From Endobacterium cereale (lineage in GTDB: Bacteria; Pseudomonadota; Alphaproteobacteria; Rhizobiales; Rhizobiaceae), in the NCBI RefSeq assembly GCF_009617585.1, contig NZ_WIXI01000046.1:62001-126000 (forward strand): a DNA stretch of 64,000 nucleotides, in the 5' to 3' direction. Shown piece after piece: positions 45,133 through 54,028 of the stretch; position 1 is the first letter of the stretch; each line of letters opens with the position of its first letter. The translations under genes and the position numbers were made by a program. The notes beneath the pieces were generated by a model. It saw only the letters and a list, made by a program, of their open reading frames with translations, did no database searches and was not told the origin of the DNA.

Positions 45133-48100
45133 ATGACAGTATTGTTTCGCCTGATGAAGTGGGTCATGCGCGCCGTCGCCGGTGTCGTTGCGATTCTGCT
45201 CGTCCTGGCCATCGCCGTTATCCTGTTTGTCGGGTTGGTACCCGTCGGCGGACGTATGGCCGCAGACACCATTTCGTCACTTGTTTCGACCCCCGACCAG
45301 ACAGTTAAGATCTCTCGTCTGAAAGGCGTTTTGTCCGGCCGCCTGCGCATCGAAGGTGTCACCCTCGCCGACCGAGAAGGAACCTTTGGCGAAATCCGGA
45401 ACATCGCCGTCGACTGGTCGCCGCTTGCGCTGCTGACCGCGAAATTCCATGCCGAACGGATTGCCATCCAGTCCATCTCTCTGACCCGTTCGCCGATAGA
45501 GAGCGACACGCCAGTCGAGACGACAACGAACAGCGGCAGCGGATTTTCGCTCCCGGTTGAATTGAAAATCGACCGGCTTGAGCTTCCCGACATCCGGCTT
45601 GCCGAAGCCCTTGCCGGGCGCGATTTTTCCATTGCCGCCCATGGCGCGATTGATGCGACATCGGAACGGGTTGGCCTGAACTTCGCGGCCCATCGCCAGG
45701 ATCTGCCGGATGCCATGGCAAAGGCCGATATCGTCTACGCTCCTGCACAGAACGAACTGAAACTTCAGGCGTCAGTGGCCGAACCACAGGGTGGCCTGAT
45801 CGCCCGCCTGCTCCGTCTGCCCGGCAATCCCGCAGTGGCCATGGCGCTTGACGGCAGCGGCCCGCTGTCCAATTGGACCGGTCAACTGGATGGCAATGTC
45901 GACGGTGCCCCCGTCATCAGCATCAACGGCAAACACACGCTCACCGACACCGGACGCCATCGTTTGGAACTGACGGGCGGCGGCCAGTTGCAGGAAATGC
46001 TGCCGCCGGCAGTTCGACCCTTCTTCAGCGGCCTGACGGCCATTGATGTCGCCACACGCTTCGGCGGCGGAGATCGTATCGACATCGACAAGGGTAATAT
46101 CAGCACCGGCACCGTAAAGGTTTCGGCTTCTGGCGCGCTCGATCAGAAGGGGGACAACAGCCTGACTGCCAGCGTTGCCGGCGCCAACGGCCCGATCGCC
46201 ATCAACTGGCCGCTGCAGCAGAACCAGCAGGCTCGCCTTTCGATCGACAATGTCAATTTCACGCTGACGGGCGCGGCAACTTCTGCCCGCTTCAATGCGA
46301 CGGCCGCCATTCGCTCCGCCGACCTGCCGCAGGGCCGGTTCGAGCAGGTTCGCCTGCAGGCTGAAAGCGAGGATCTCGATCTCGTCGAGCGCGCCGGCAG
46401 CATCCGTAGCCGACTTACCATCGCGCGTGCAGCCTTCACCAATTCCGACTTGGACCGTGTCCTTCGCGCACCGTTGACGCTGGATGCTCCGATTCGCCTT
46501 GCACTTCCGGCGATCGGCCTTGATGCAGCAACGCTTGAAAGCTCCAATCTCAACGGCACGATCAGCGGCGCTTACGATCTTTCCAAACAGGCTGTCACCG
46601 GCAATATCCGCATGACAGCAAACCCGGCCGCATTGCCGCCGGCACTTTCCGGAAAGTTTTCGGAATCGATCGGCGCCGAAGCCTATGTCAATGCTGTCAT
46701 CGGCGGACGGATGGCGTTGGAAAACCTGACGATCCGCTCCGGTACCATCGATGGTCACGGCAATATCGTCATCGAAGACCAGAAGATCGATGCGCGACTT
46801 GCCGGCCGCATGCCGGATATCGGCAAGTTCCGACCGGATGCCAAGGGCGCCGCCGGTTACGACATTGCCGCAACCGGTCCGCTTTCCGCCATGAACGTCA
46901 AGGGCGTGATCAATTCGGCGGAAGCCCGCGTCGCCGGCCGCCTGATCGAAGCCTTCAGCGTCAATGTTGACGGCACCGCAGACCCCGCATCGCCCCGCGG
47001 CCGCATCGGCCTGAACACTCGTATCGATGGCAAGCAGATCGATGCAGGTTCGGATGTCGCCTATGTCAGCAATCGCCTGTCGACATCGAACATGCAGGTC
47101 AATGTCGGACCCAACAAGCTGACCGGAGCGCTGGATTTTTCGCAGCAGTTCCTGCCGCAGGGCAATCTTGAATTCGATTTCCCGGATCTTGCACTTCTCG
47201 CCTCGTTTGCAGGCCAGCAGGCACAGGGCGATTTGAAGGGTACGGTCAATTTCGTCAATGCGGGAGAAACGCCTTCAGTCGCCATCAAGGCAACCGGCAA
47301 TTCGCTCGCCCGCGGTGGTATTACCGTTGCATCACCATCGGTCGACATGACGCTGCCGGACATCAGGGCACTGACCGCCGAGGGCACCATCCGGGCCGCC
47401 AGCATCGGCGTCGGCGCGCAGACGCTGAAAGATGTCGCGCTCGGCATTTGCCGCAACGATGCCGCCACGCTGTTTGATCTATCTGCCCAGTTCGACGATG
47501 CACCGCTTTCGAGCGCCGGCTCGCTGACGCCGAGCGAACGTGGCATGACGGTCGCCATCGACCGCTTCACGGCGAAACCGCGCGGCATCGACGTGGCGCT
47601 GGCTCGTCCTTCGCAGATTGCCATTGCAGACGGCGCTGTGGCTCTGTCCGCACTCACCATCAATGCCGGCAATGGTCGCGTGGTTCTGGACGGTCAGGCG
47701 GGCAACAATCTTAATCTTACGGCAACCGTGACCACGCTTCCGGCAACGCTTGCAAATGCCTTTGTCCCTAATATCGATGCCGCCGGGGCTATTACCGGCA
47801 AGATCGAGGCAACGGGAACCGCGGCGGCACCGGTGGTGCGCTACGACCTGCAATGGAGTGATGCGCAACTTCGCCAGACAAAGGCCGCAGGCGTTGCACC
47901 TTTCCTGATCGAGGCCAATGGCCAGCTTCAGGATAATATCGTCACGCTCGGCACAACGCGCCTCACCAATCCAGACGGCCTTTCGTTCAGCGCAAATGGT
48001 TCCGTAGGCCTGAAGGATGGCGGTCCCGGCCTGAATGTGAATGCAGAGATCGGTGCGCTGCCGGCAAAGCTTGCCAATGGATTTCAGCCCGACCTGGATG

Positions 48101-51100
48101 CAGCCGGCACTATTTCCGGATCGGCGAAGGTCACTGGCAGCCTTTCGGCGCCTGTGGCCGTTTTCGATCTTTCGCTTCGCGACGCAGCCGTCAAACAGAC
48201 CCGACAAGCCGCCATCGGTCCACTTGCCGTCACTGTCGAGGGAAGGTTTGAGAACAATCGCGTCGTGCTCGACGACCTCTCCGGCTCCGGCCAGGATCTT
48301 GGAGTCGCGGCCAAAGGCTGGCTCGACCTTGCCGGCGACCGACCGCTGGCAATCGAGGGCAGCATTTCCGCTCTGCCCGCAAAACTCGCGAACGCCTTCA
48401 GTCCGAACCTCAATGCGGCAGGCTCGATCTCCGGCACGGTCAATGCCACCGGCAATCTTGCCGCTCCCAGTGCTGTCGTTGATCTCACCGGCAGCAATCT
48501 TGCGATCGGAACAGGTCCAACCTCGTTGAGTGGCCTTCAGGCTCGCCTCAAGGGACGGCTCGAAAATCAGGCAGTGACGCTGGAGACAGCCGATCTCACC
48601 GGACCACAGGGCCTGTCATTGACCGCACGCGGCAATGCAGCCTTGTCCGGTGACCGCAAGCTGGATGTGACCGCCAACCTCGCTTCCGTTCCGGTCGCGC
48701 TTGCCAACGTGTTCCGTCCCGACCTTGAAGCCAGCGGCGCCGTCAACGGTTCCGTGACGGCTTCCGGAACCATCGACAAGCCAAACCTCCGTTACGATCT
48801 CGGCACCACCGAAATCGCGACACGCCAGACACGACAAGCCAATGTTTCTGCCCTGCAGATGAAGGCCAAGGGCAATTTCGAGAACGGCACCGCAACACTT
48901 GAAGAGACCAGTCTGACCGGCTCGGGTGGCCTGTCCGCCTCGGCAACCGGCCGCGTTGTCCTGAACGGAGCCTCAGGCGCTCCTGCTATCGACGTCAATG
49001 CCGATATTGCTGCCCTGCCCGCAAGCCTCGCCAACGGGTTCGTCCCCGGCCTTGATGCTGGCGGTATCATTGCCGGCAAGGTTACCTCCACCGGCACGAC
49101 AGAAGCACCGGCCATTCGTTATGACCTGCGCTGGAACGATCTTGCTCTGCGCCAGACACGCGCCGCAGGTTTGCAGGCCCTTCAGTTGAATGCTGCAGGA
49201 ACATTCGAAAAGGGCGTAGCCAATCTTGAAAGCGTCAAGCTCTCCGGACCGTCAGGCGTAGCGCTAGATGCGAAGGGCTCCGTCAGCCTAGTGGGCGAAC
49301 GTCCGCTCGACGTAAGCGCCAATGTCGCATCACTGCCGGCAAGCCTTGCAAACGCCTTTCTCCCGGGTATCCAGACCGGTGGCAACATCACCGGTTCGGC
49401 AACGGCGAAGGGCACGATGGCGGCACCAGCCCTCCGTTACGACTTGCAATGGAATGATGCGGAAATCCGCCGTCAGGGCGCGGCCGGCATTTCCGGCATG
49501 AACCTGAAGGCAGCCGGCAACTTCGAGAACAACACGCTGAACCTGGCTGAAACGCGTCTCACCGGCCCGCAAGGCATGTCGCTGACGGCAGGTGGTCGTG
49601 TCGTACTCGGCGGCAAAGCTGGACCTGTTCTCGACGTCAATGCAGATATCAATGCGCTGCCTGCAAGCCTTGCCAACGGCTTTGTGCCGGGCCTCGATGC
49701 CGGCGGCAAGATCACCGGCAAGATCACCGCGCTCAATAACGCCTCCACCCCAGGCGTGCAGTTCAATCTCGCCTGGGATGATGCAGCCGTCGCCCAGACC
49801 CGCTCCGCCGGCCTTGCCCCCTTCCGCATTGCCGCCAATGGCCGTTTCGAAAACAACACCGTCACCGTCGATACTCGCCTTTCCGGTCAATCCGGCTTGG
49901 CCATTTCCGGAAACGGTTCTGTTGGTCTTTCCGGCAACCGCCCGCTCAACATGAAGATCAATGGTGGCGTGCCCTTCGCACTTCTCGGCGCGCAGCTTGC
50001 CGGTCAGGGTTTTGTGCTCGAAGGCAACGGCAATATCGATGTGAATGTCGGCGGGACAGTGACGGCACCGCTGGTCACAGGTTCGGCCAGCACATCCGGC
50101 GCGCGGCTGATCGATGTACGCCGCAACCTTGCTCTTGAAAACCTTGCCGCAAACATTGCCTTCAACCGCGATCAGGCAACACTCTCATCGGTCACTGCGA
50201 ACCTGTCGACCGGCGGCACCGTTTCCGCACAGGGCACGATCGGCATCAATCCGGCAGCCGGCCTGCCGGCCGATCTGACGGTAACGCTTGCCAAGGCCAC
50301 TTACGTCGACGGCCAGCTTCTCGCTTCGACCGCAGATGGTCAGTTGACGGTCAAAGGCCCACTTCTGACCAATGCCATCCTCGGCGGCCGCCTGAGCCTG
50401 TCGAAAACGTCCATCACCGTTCCGGCCAAACTTCCGTCCTCTCTGGCTGAACTCAACATCAAGCAGAAGAATGCGCCGGCCGATGTCCGCCGTCAGATGG
50501 CGGAAATCCAGCCCAAGGGTGGCAGCGGCAGTTCTTCGGCTTTGGGCCTCGATCTCGTCATCAGTGCGCCCAGCGGCATTTTTGTGCGCGGTCGCGGCAT
50601 TGATGCGGAGCTTGGCGGCGAGTTAAAGGTAACCGGCACTTCGGCAGCGCCGAATGTATCCGGCGGTTTCGAGATGCGCCGTGGCCGCATCATCATTCTC
50701 ACCAAGCGTCTGGACTTCACCGAAGGCAAGATCACCTTCGGCGGCGGCCTGATCCCGGTTCTGGACATGGAAGCCAATACCAGCTCGCAGCAGACCACCA
50801 TCACGGTCAATGTGGTGGGTGTCGCCAACGACCCGGATATCAGCTTCTCCTCCTCCCCTGCCCTGCCGCAGGACGAGGTTCTGGCCCGCCTCGTCTTCGG
50901 TCAGTCCATGTCAAAGCTGTCGCCGTTGCAGATCGCCCAGTTGGCGGATGCCGTCAGCCAGCTGGCCGGCGGCGGCTCCAACTCGCTGCTCGATACGCTG
51001 CGCGCCAATCTCGGCGTCGATGACCTCGACATCAACACGGATTCAAGCGGCCAGACGACTGTCTCGGTCGGCCGCTATATCAACGACCGCACCTATCTGC

Positions 51101-51231
51101 AGTTGGAACAGGGCGGCAAGGCCGGTGCACGCGCCACCATCAATCTGGACGTCGGACGCGGCGTAAAGCTTAAGGCCGGTGCCGGCGGCGATGGCGGTTC
51201 GGCCGGTGTATTTTACGAAAAGGAATACTGA
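45133..51231 (+). CDS. tamB: Translocation/assembly module TamB (AsmA-like), repeat-expanded
   Basis: A 2032-residue AsmA-like envelope protein. It has an N-terminal transmembrane anchor (about residues 8-36), a long periplasmic beta-rich body and a C-terminal TamB/DUF490 domain (about residues 1640-2032) ending in an aromatic FYEKEY. TamB bridges the inner membrane to TamA and is thought to move proteins or phospholipids. Residues about 865-1620 contain seven tandem units of about 106 residues, each with LPA-LAN-F-P and YDLQW-like blocks. It starts 50 bases after tamA and is doubtless in the same operon. The chain is at the long end of the family. Confidence 0.93.
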   Translation: MTVLFRLMKWVMRAVAGVVAILLVLAIAVILFVGLVPVGGRMAADTISSLVSTPDQTVKISRLKGVLSGRLRIEGVTLADREGTFGEIRNIAVDWSPLALLTAKFHAERIAIQSISLTRSPIESDTPVETTTNSGSGFSLPVELKIDRLELPDIRLAEALAGRDFSIAAHGAIDATSERVGLNFAAHRQDLPDAMAKADIVYAPAQNELKLQASVAEPQGGLIARLLRLPGNPAVAMALDGSGPLSNWTGQLDGNVDGAPVISINGKHTLTDTGRHRLELTGGGQLQEMLPPAVRPFFSGLTAIDVATRFGGGDRIDIDKGNISTGTVKVSASGALDQKGDNSLTASVAGANGPIAINWPLQQNQQARLSIDNVNFTLTGAATSARFNATAAIRSADLPQGRFEQVRLQAESEDLDLVERAGSIRSRLTIARAAFTNSDLDRVLRAPLTLDAPIRLALPAIGLDAATLESSNLNGTISGAYDLSKQAVTGNIRMTANPAALPPALSGKFSESIGAEAYVNAVIGGRMALENLTIRSGTIDGHGNIVIEDQKIDARLAGRMPDIGKFRPDAKGAAGYDIAATGPLSAMNVKGVINSAEARVAGRLIEAFSVNVDGTADPASPRGRIGLNTRIDGKQIDAGSDVAYVSNRLSTSNMQVNVGPNKLTGALDFSQQFLPQGNLEFDFPDLALLASFAGQQAQGDLKGTVNFVNAGETPSVAIKATGNSLARGGITVASPSVDMTLPDIRALTAEGTIRAASIGVGAQTLKDVALGICRNDAATLFDLSAQFDDAPLSSAGSLTPSERGMTVAIDRFTAKPRGIDVALARPSQIAIADGAVALSALTINAGNGRVVLDGQAGNNLNLTATVTTLPATLANAFVPNIDAAGAITGKIEATGTAAAPVVRYDLQWSDAQLRQTKAAGVAPFLIEANGQLQDNIVTLGTTRLTNPDGLSFSANGSVGLKDGGPGLNVNAEIGALPAKLANGFQPDLDAAGTISGSAKVTGSLSAPVAVFDLSLRDAAVKQTRQAAIGPLAVTVEGRFENNRVVLDDLSGSGQDLGVAAKGWLDLAGDRPLAIEGSISALPAKLANAFSPNLNAAGSISGTVNATGNLAAPSAVVDLTGSNLAIGTGPTSLSGLQARLKGRLENQAVTLETADLTGPQGLSLTARGNAALSGDRKLDVTANLASVPVALANVFRPDLEASGAVNGSVTASGTIDKPNLRYDLGTTEIATRQTRQANVSALQMKAKGNFENGTATLEETSLTGSGGLSASATGRVVLNGASGAPAIDVNADIAALPASLANGFVPGLDAGGIIAGKVTSTGTTEAPAIRYDLRWNDLALRQTRAAGLQALQLNAAGTFEKGVANLESVKLSGPSGVALDAKGSVSLVGERPLDVSANVASLPASLANAFLPGIQTGGNITGSATAKGTMAAPALRYDLQWNDAEIRRQGAAGISGMNLKAAGNFENNTLNLAETRLTGPQGMSLTAGGRVVLGGKAGPVLDVNADINALPASLANGFVPGLDAGGKITGKITALNNASTPGVQFNLAWDDAAVAQTRSAGLAPFRIAANGRFENNTVTVDTRLSGQSGLAISGNGSVGLSGNRPLNMKINGGVPFALLGAQLAGQGFVLEGNGNIDVNVGGTVTAPLVTGSASTSGARLIDVRRNLALENLAANIAFNRDQATLSSVTANLSTGGTVSAQGTIGINPAAGLPADLTVTLAKATYVDGQLLASTADGQLTVKGPLLTNAILGGRLSLSKTSITVPAKLPSSLAELNIKQKNAPADVRRQMAEIQPKGGSGSSSALGLDLVISAPSGIFVRGRGIDAELGGELKVTGTSAAPNVSGGFEMRRGRIIILTKRLDFTEGKITFGGGLIPVLDMEANTSSQQTTITVNVVGVANDPDISFSSSPALPQDEVLARLVFGQSMSKLSPLQIAQLADAVSQLAGGGSNSLLDTLRANLGVDDLDINTDSSGQTTVSVGRYINDRTYLQLEQGGKAGARATINLDVGRGVKLKAGAGGDGGSAGVFYEKEY
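47737..49970 (+). repeat. Seven tandem ~318-bp units inside tamB
   Basis: The codons for LPAxLAN-type peptides recur at 47737, 48058, 48373, 48688, 49015, 49333 and 49657, with a degenerate eighth match at 49969. The spacings are 321, 315, 315, 327, 318, 324 and 312 bases, all multiples of three. The units share several further blocks (GxITGxxxATG, VRYDLQW, LTGPQGLSL) and have diverged in DNA sequence. Confidence 0.88.
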
Positions 51232-51451
51232 TCGGGTCCGGTTATCCATCAGTACCGGCTAACCGGCTGATTCCGCGCCGCCTTTTGGCGGTCGGTTTAG
51301 ATTTAAGAAATACTCTTCCCCTACAGTAATCTTCGAATCGATCGACAGCACATCCCGTGCGTTCGGCGAGAAGGTTTTTCGGCAACGGTCGCGAGCATCC
51401 ATTTCGATGCATCCGCTCCCGTCCAGCACAGGGCAATGGGGTAGAGTTTCA

Positions 51452-51931
51452 ATGGCTACGATGGTGAATTCCGTAAGCTACGGCGATGAGAACCTGGAAA
51501 TCATCGCGTTCCGTCTGCACGATCAGGAATTCTGCGTGAAGACCACGACCATCCGCGAAATCCGCGGCTGGGCACCGTCGACGCCGATCCCGCACGCACC
51601 GGCAGACGTCATCGGCGTCATGAATCTGCGCGGCTCGGTCATCCCGATCATCGACCTTGCCTACAAGCTCGGCATGAAGAGCACGGTTGCCAACGAGCGC
51701 AGCGCCATCGTCGTTGCAGAAGTGCACAACATGGTCATCGGCATGCTGGTCGACCGCGTGTCCGACATCCTGACGATTTCGGCGAGCCAAGTTCAGCCGG
51801 TTCCAGAAGTGTCCGCCTCCTTCGACAAATCATTCTCCGAAGGCGTGATCGCCAATGAGAACGGCATGATCTGCTTCCTGAACCTCGCCAAGATGTTCAA
51901 GGGCACCGAGGCCGAAGACCTCGCAGCCTGA
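51452..51931 (+). CDS. cheW: Chemotaxis coupling protein CheW
   Basis: A 159-residue CheW that links chemoreceptors to the CheA kinase at polar arrays. The IIAFRLHDQEFCV strand, ADVIGVMNLRGSVIPIIDLAYKLGM (the NLRG receptor-contact loop) and MLVDRVSDILTIS are the standard blocks. The ATG at 51452 was chosen because homology begins with the acidic N-terminus right after it. It is followed by its own terminator and then by a chemoreceptor gene; no cheA, cheY or cheR is in the window. Confidence 0.93.
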   Translation: MATMVNSVSYGDENLEIIAFRLHDQEFCVKTTTIREIRGWAPSTPIPHAPADVIGVMNLRGSVIPIIDLAYKLGMKSTVANERSAIVVAEVHNMVIGMLVDRVSDILTISASQVQPVPEVSASFDKSFSEGVIANENGMICFLNLAKMFKGTEAEDLAA

Positions 51932-51956
51932 TCAGCGATCCAAGCGACATGGAAAT

Positions 51957-51989
51957 AAAAAAGGCCACCCACTGCGGTGGCCTTTTTGA
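51957..51989 (+). terminator. Intrinsic terminator of cheW
   Basis: A perfect 12-bp stem (51958-51969 with 51976-51987) with a 6-nt loop, A run before and T run after. It separates cheW from the chemoreceptor transcript and could work in both directions. Confidence 0.9.
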
Positions 51990-52166
51990 TTCATGGCCCG
52001 GAGAACCCCTTGTTCAGATCTCGCGAAATATTGTGAGCAGCGTTCACTTTGTTTCAATTTATTATTAAGTTTTAAATGTCTAAATTAACCCTGAGATGAA
52101 TCGCCGGTTGTATTCGCCTGCCGTTAGACGGACCGACGAAAACGCATAGGCCCTTGGGAGCGAAGA

Positions 52167-53951
52167 ATGTTCGGACTTGGCACGTCAGGCGCACAGCAGG
52201 TTGTCGACGCACTATCCAGATCACAGGCGATTATCGAGTTCGACCTTCAAGGTAACATTCTCCACGCTAACGAGAATTTCTGCCGGGCGCTCGGTTACCG
52301 GCTGGAAGAAATCAAGGGCCAGCATCATCGCATCTTCTGTGATCCGGCCTATGCGGCAACGGCGGAATACCGTCAGTTCTGGACCAATCTCGGTTCTGGC
52401 AAATTTGATGCCGGCGAATACAAGCGCCACACCAAGGCGGGTGAGGAAATCTGGATCCAGGCCTCCTACAATCCGGTCCTTCGTGGAGGCAAACCGGTCA
52501 AGGTCATCAAGATCGCCGCCGACATCACGGCTGCCAAGGCGAGAGCCACCGAGGACGCGGCAAAACTTTCGGCCATTTCCCATTCACAAGCCATCATCGA
52601 ATTTACGCCACAGGGCGAAATCCTCGATGCCAATGACAATTTTTGCCAGGGGCTAGGCTACGCCCTTTCCGAGATCAAGGGCCGGCATCACCGCATGTTC
52701 TGCGACGCAGCCTATGCCGCATCGCCCGAATACACTGCATTCTGGCAAAAGCTTGCCTCGGGTGAATTCATCGCCGATGAGTTCGTGCGCTTTGGCAAGG
52801 GCGGCAAGGAGATCTGGATTCAGGCGGCCTATAACCCGATCCGTAACCTCAAGGGGCAGGTCTACAAGGTGGTGAAATTCGCCACCGACGTCACCCCCCG
52901 CATGAGTGCCATCAACAGCCTCGGCAATGGCCTGAAGGCACTCGCCGATGGCGACCTCGAGCAGCGCCTCGACATGACGTTCGTACCCAGCATGGAAGCC
53001 ACCCGCCAGGATTTCAACGAAGTGGTGGCAAAACTGCGTGCGGCCATGCAGACGGTGGCAGAGAATGCATCCGGCATCGCGGCTGCCTCGGGTGAAATCG
53101 CCGGCGCATCCGATGATCTCGCCAGACGCACCGAGCAGCAAGCCGCCTCGCTGGAAGAAACAGCCGCAGCGCTGGAAGAAATCACCACAACGGTTACAGA
53201 TTCCAGCCACCGCGCTGATGAAGCCGGCCGTCTGGTCACGCTCACCAAGCAGAATGCCGAGCAATCGGGCCAGATCGTCCGCGACGCCATCGCCGCTATG
53301 GATCAGATTTCGAAGTCTTCCGGCGAGATCACCAACATCATCAGCGTCATCGACGAAATCGCCTTCCAGACCAACCTTCTGGCACTGAATGCGGGCGTTG
53401 AAGCCGCGCGCGCAGGCGAAGCCGGTAAGGGTTTTGCCGTCGTTGCGCAGGAAGTGCGCGAACTGGCACAGCGCTCCGCGACCGCCGCCAAGGAGATCAA
53501 GACGCTGATCAACGCATCCAGCGGCTATGTTTCCAACGGCGTCAGTCTCGTCGGGCAGACCGGCTCGGCACTCGGCGAGATCGTCGATCAGGTCGCGGGC
53601 ATCCACACGAATGTGGCAGCGATCGTCGAGGCATCCCGAGAACAATCCGCGAGCCTCAAGGAGATCAACCAGGCGGTCAACGTCATGGACCAGGCCACAC
53701 AGAAGAATGCCGCCATGGTGGAGGAGACCACGGCCGCCAGCCATTCCCTCTCCTCGGAGGCGGAGAACCTGCGACGTCTGCTACAGCAGTTCCGCATCGG
53801 CCGCGCCACAGGCCCGGCCAGCGCCGCACCTTTGGCAAGGCACGCTTCTCCAGCGGTTCACACCCGCGCAGCAACCACGCGCCCGACAGCACGCATTGTC
53901 CAGGGCGGCCAGGCGGTTGCCATTTCCGACGATGGCTGGGAAGATTTCTGA
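52167..53951 (+). CDS. Soluble methyl-accepting chemotaxis protein with two PAS domains
   Basis: A 594-residue chemoreceptor without any transmembrane segment, so cytoplasmic. Two PAS domains (about residues 12-122 and 133-245) are near-duplicates, each with AIIEF, ANENFC-GLGY, IKGxHHRxFCD and EIWIQAxYNP. They are of the Aer-like type that can bind flavin or heme; no ligand can be assigned. A HAMP-like linker (about 245-300) leads to the signalling domain with its tip DEIAFQTNLLALNAGVEAAR. The C-terminus GWEDF fits the xWxxF tether for CheR/CheB. A GGGAGCG site precedes the ATG, and the upstream 235 bases are AT-rich and promoter-like. Confidence 0.93.
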   Translation: MFGLGTSGAQQVVDALSRSQAIIEFDLQGNILHANENFCRALGYRLEEIKGQHHRIFCDPAYAATAEYRQFWTNLGSGKFDAGEYKRHTKAGEEIWIQASYNPVLRGGKPVKVIKIAADITAAKARATEDAAKLSAISHSQAIIEFTPQGEILDANDNFCQGLGYALSEIKGRHHRMFCDAAYAASPEYTAFWQKLASGEFIADEFVRFGKGGKEIWIQAAYNPIRNLKGQVYKVVKFATDVTPRMSAINSLGNGLKALADGDLEQRLDMTFVPSMEATRQDFNEVVAKLRAAMQTVAENASGIAAASGEIAGASDDLARRTEQQAASLEETAAALEEITTTVTDSSHRADEAGRLVTLTKQNAEQSGQIVRDAIAAMDQISKSSGEITNIISVIDEIAFQTNLLALNAGVEAARAGEAGKGFAVVAQEVRELAQRSATAAKEIKTLINASSGYVSNGVSLVGQTGSALGEIVDQVAGIHTNVAAIVEASREQSASLKEINQAVNVMDQATQKNAAMVEETTAASHSLSSEAENLRRLLQQFRIGRATGPASAAPLARHASPAVHTRAATTRPTARIVQGGQAVAISDDGWEDF

Positions 53952-53976
53952 TCGTCTTCACATCTTGAACAAACGG

Positions 53977-54003
53977 AAAAGGGCAGCCGAAGCTGCCCTT
54001 TTT
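53977..54003 (+). terminator. Intrinsic terminator of the chemoreceptor gene
   Basis: A perfect 11-bp stem (53977-53987 with 53992-54002) with a 4-nt loop and T residues at the end. It lies between the convergent chemoreceptor and transporter genes and may act on both strands. Confidence 0.9.
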
Positions 54004-54028
54004 AGTATTCTCACCAGAAGTCGAATGA

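Noticed and set aside
52060-52110. TTAA-rich stretch upstream of the chemoreceptor as CtrA sites
   Set aside because: No pair of TTAA has the required 7-base spacing; it looks like an AT-rich promoter region only.
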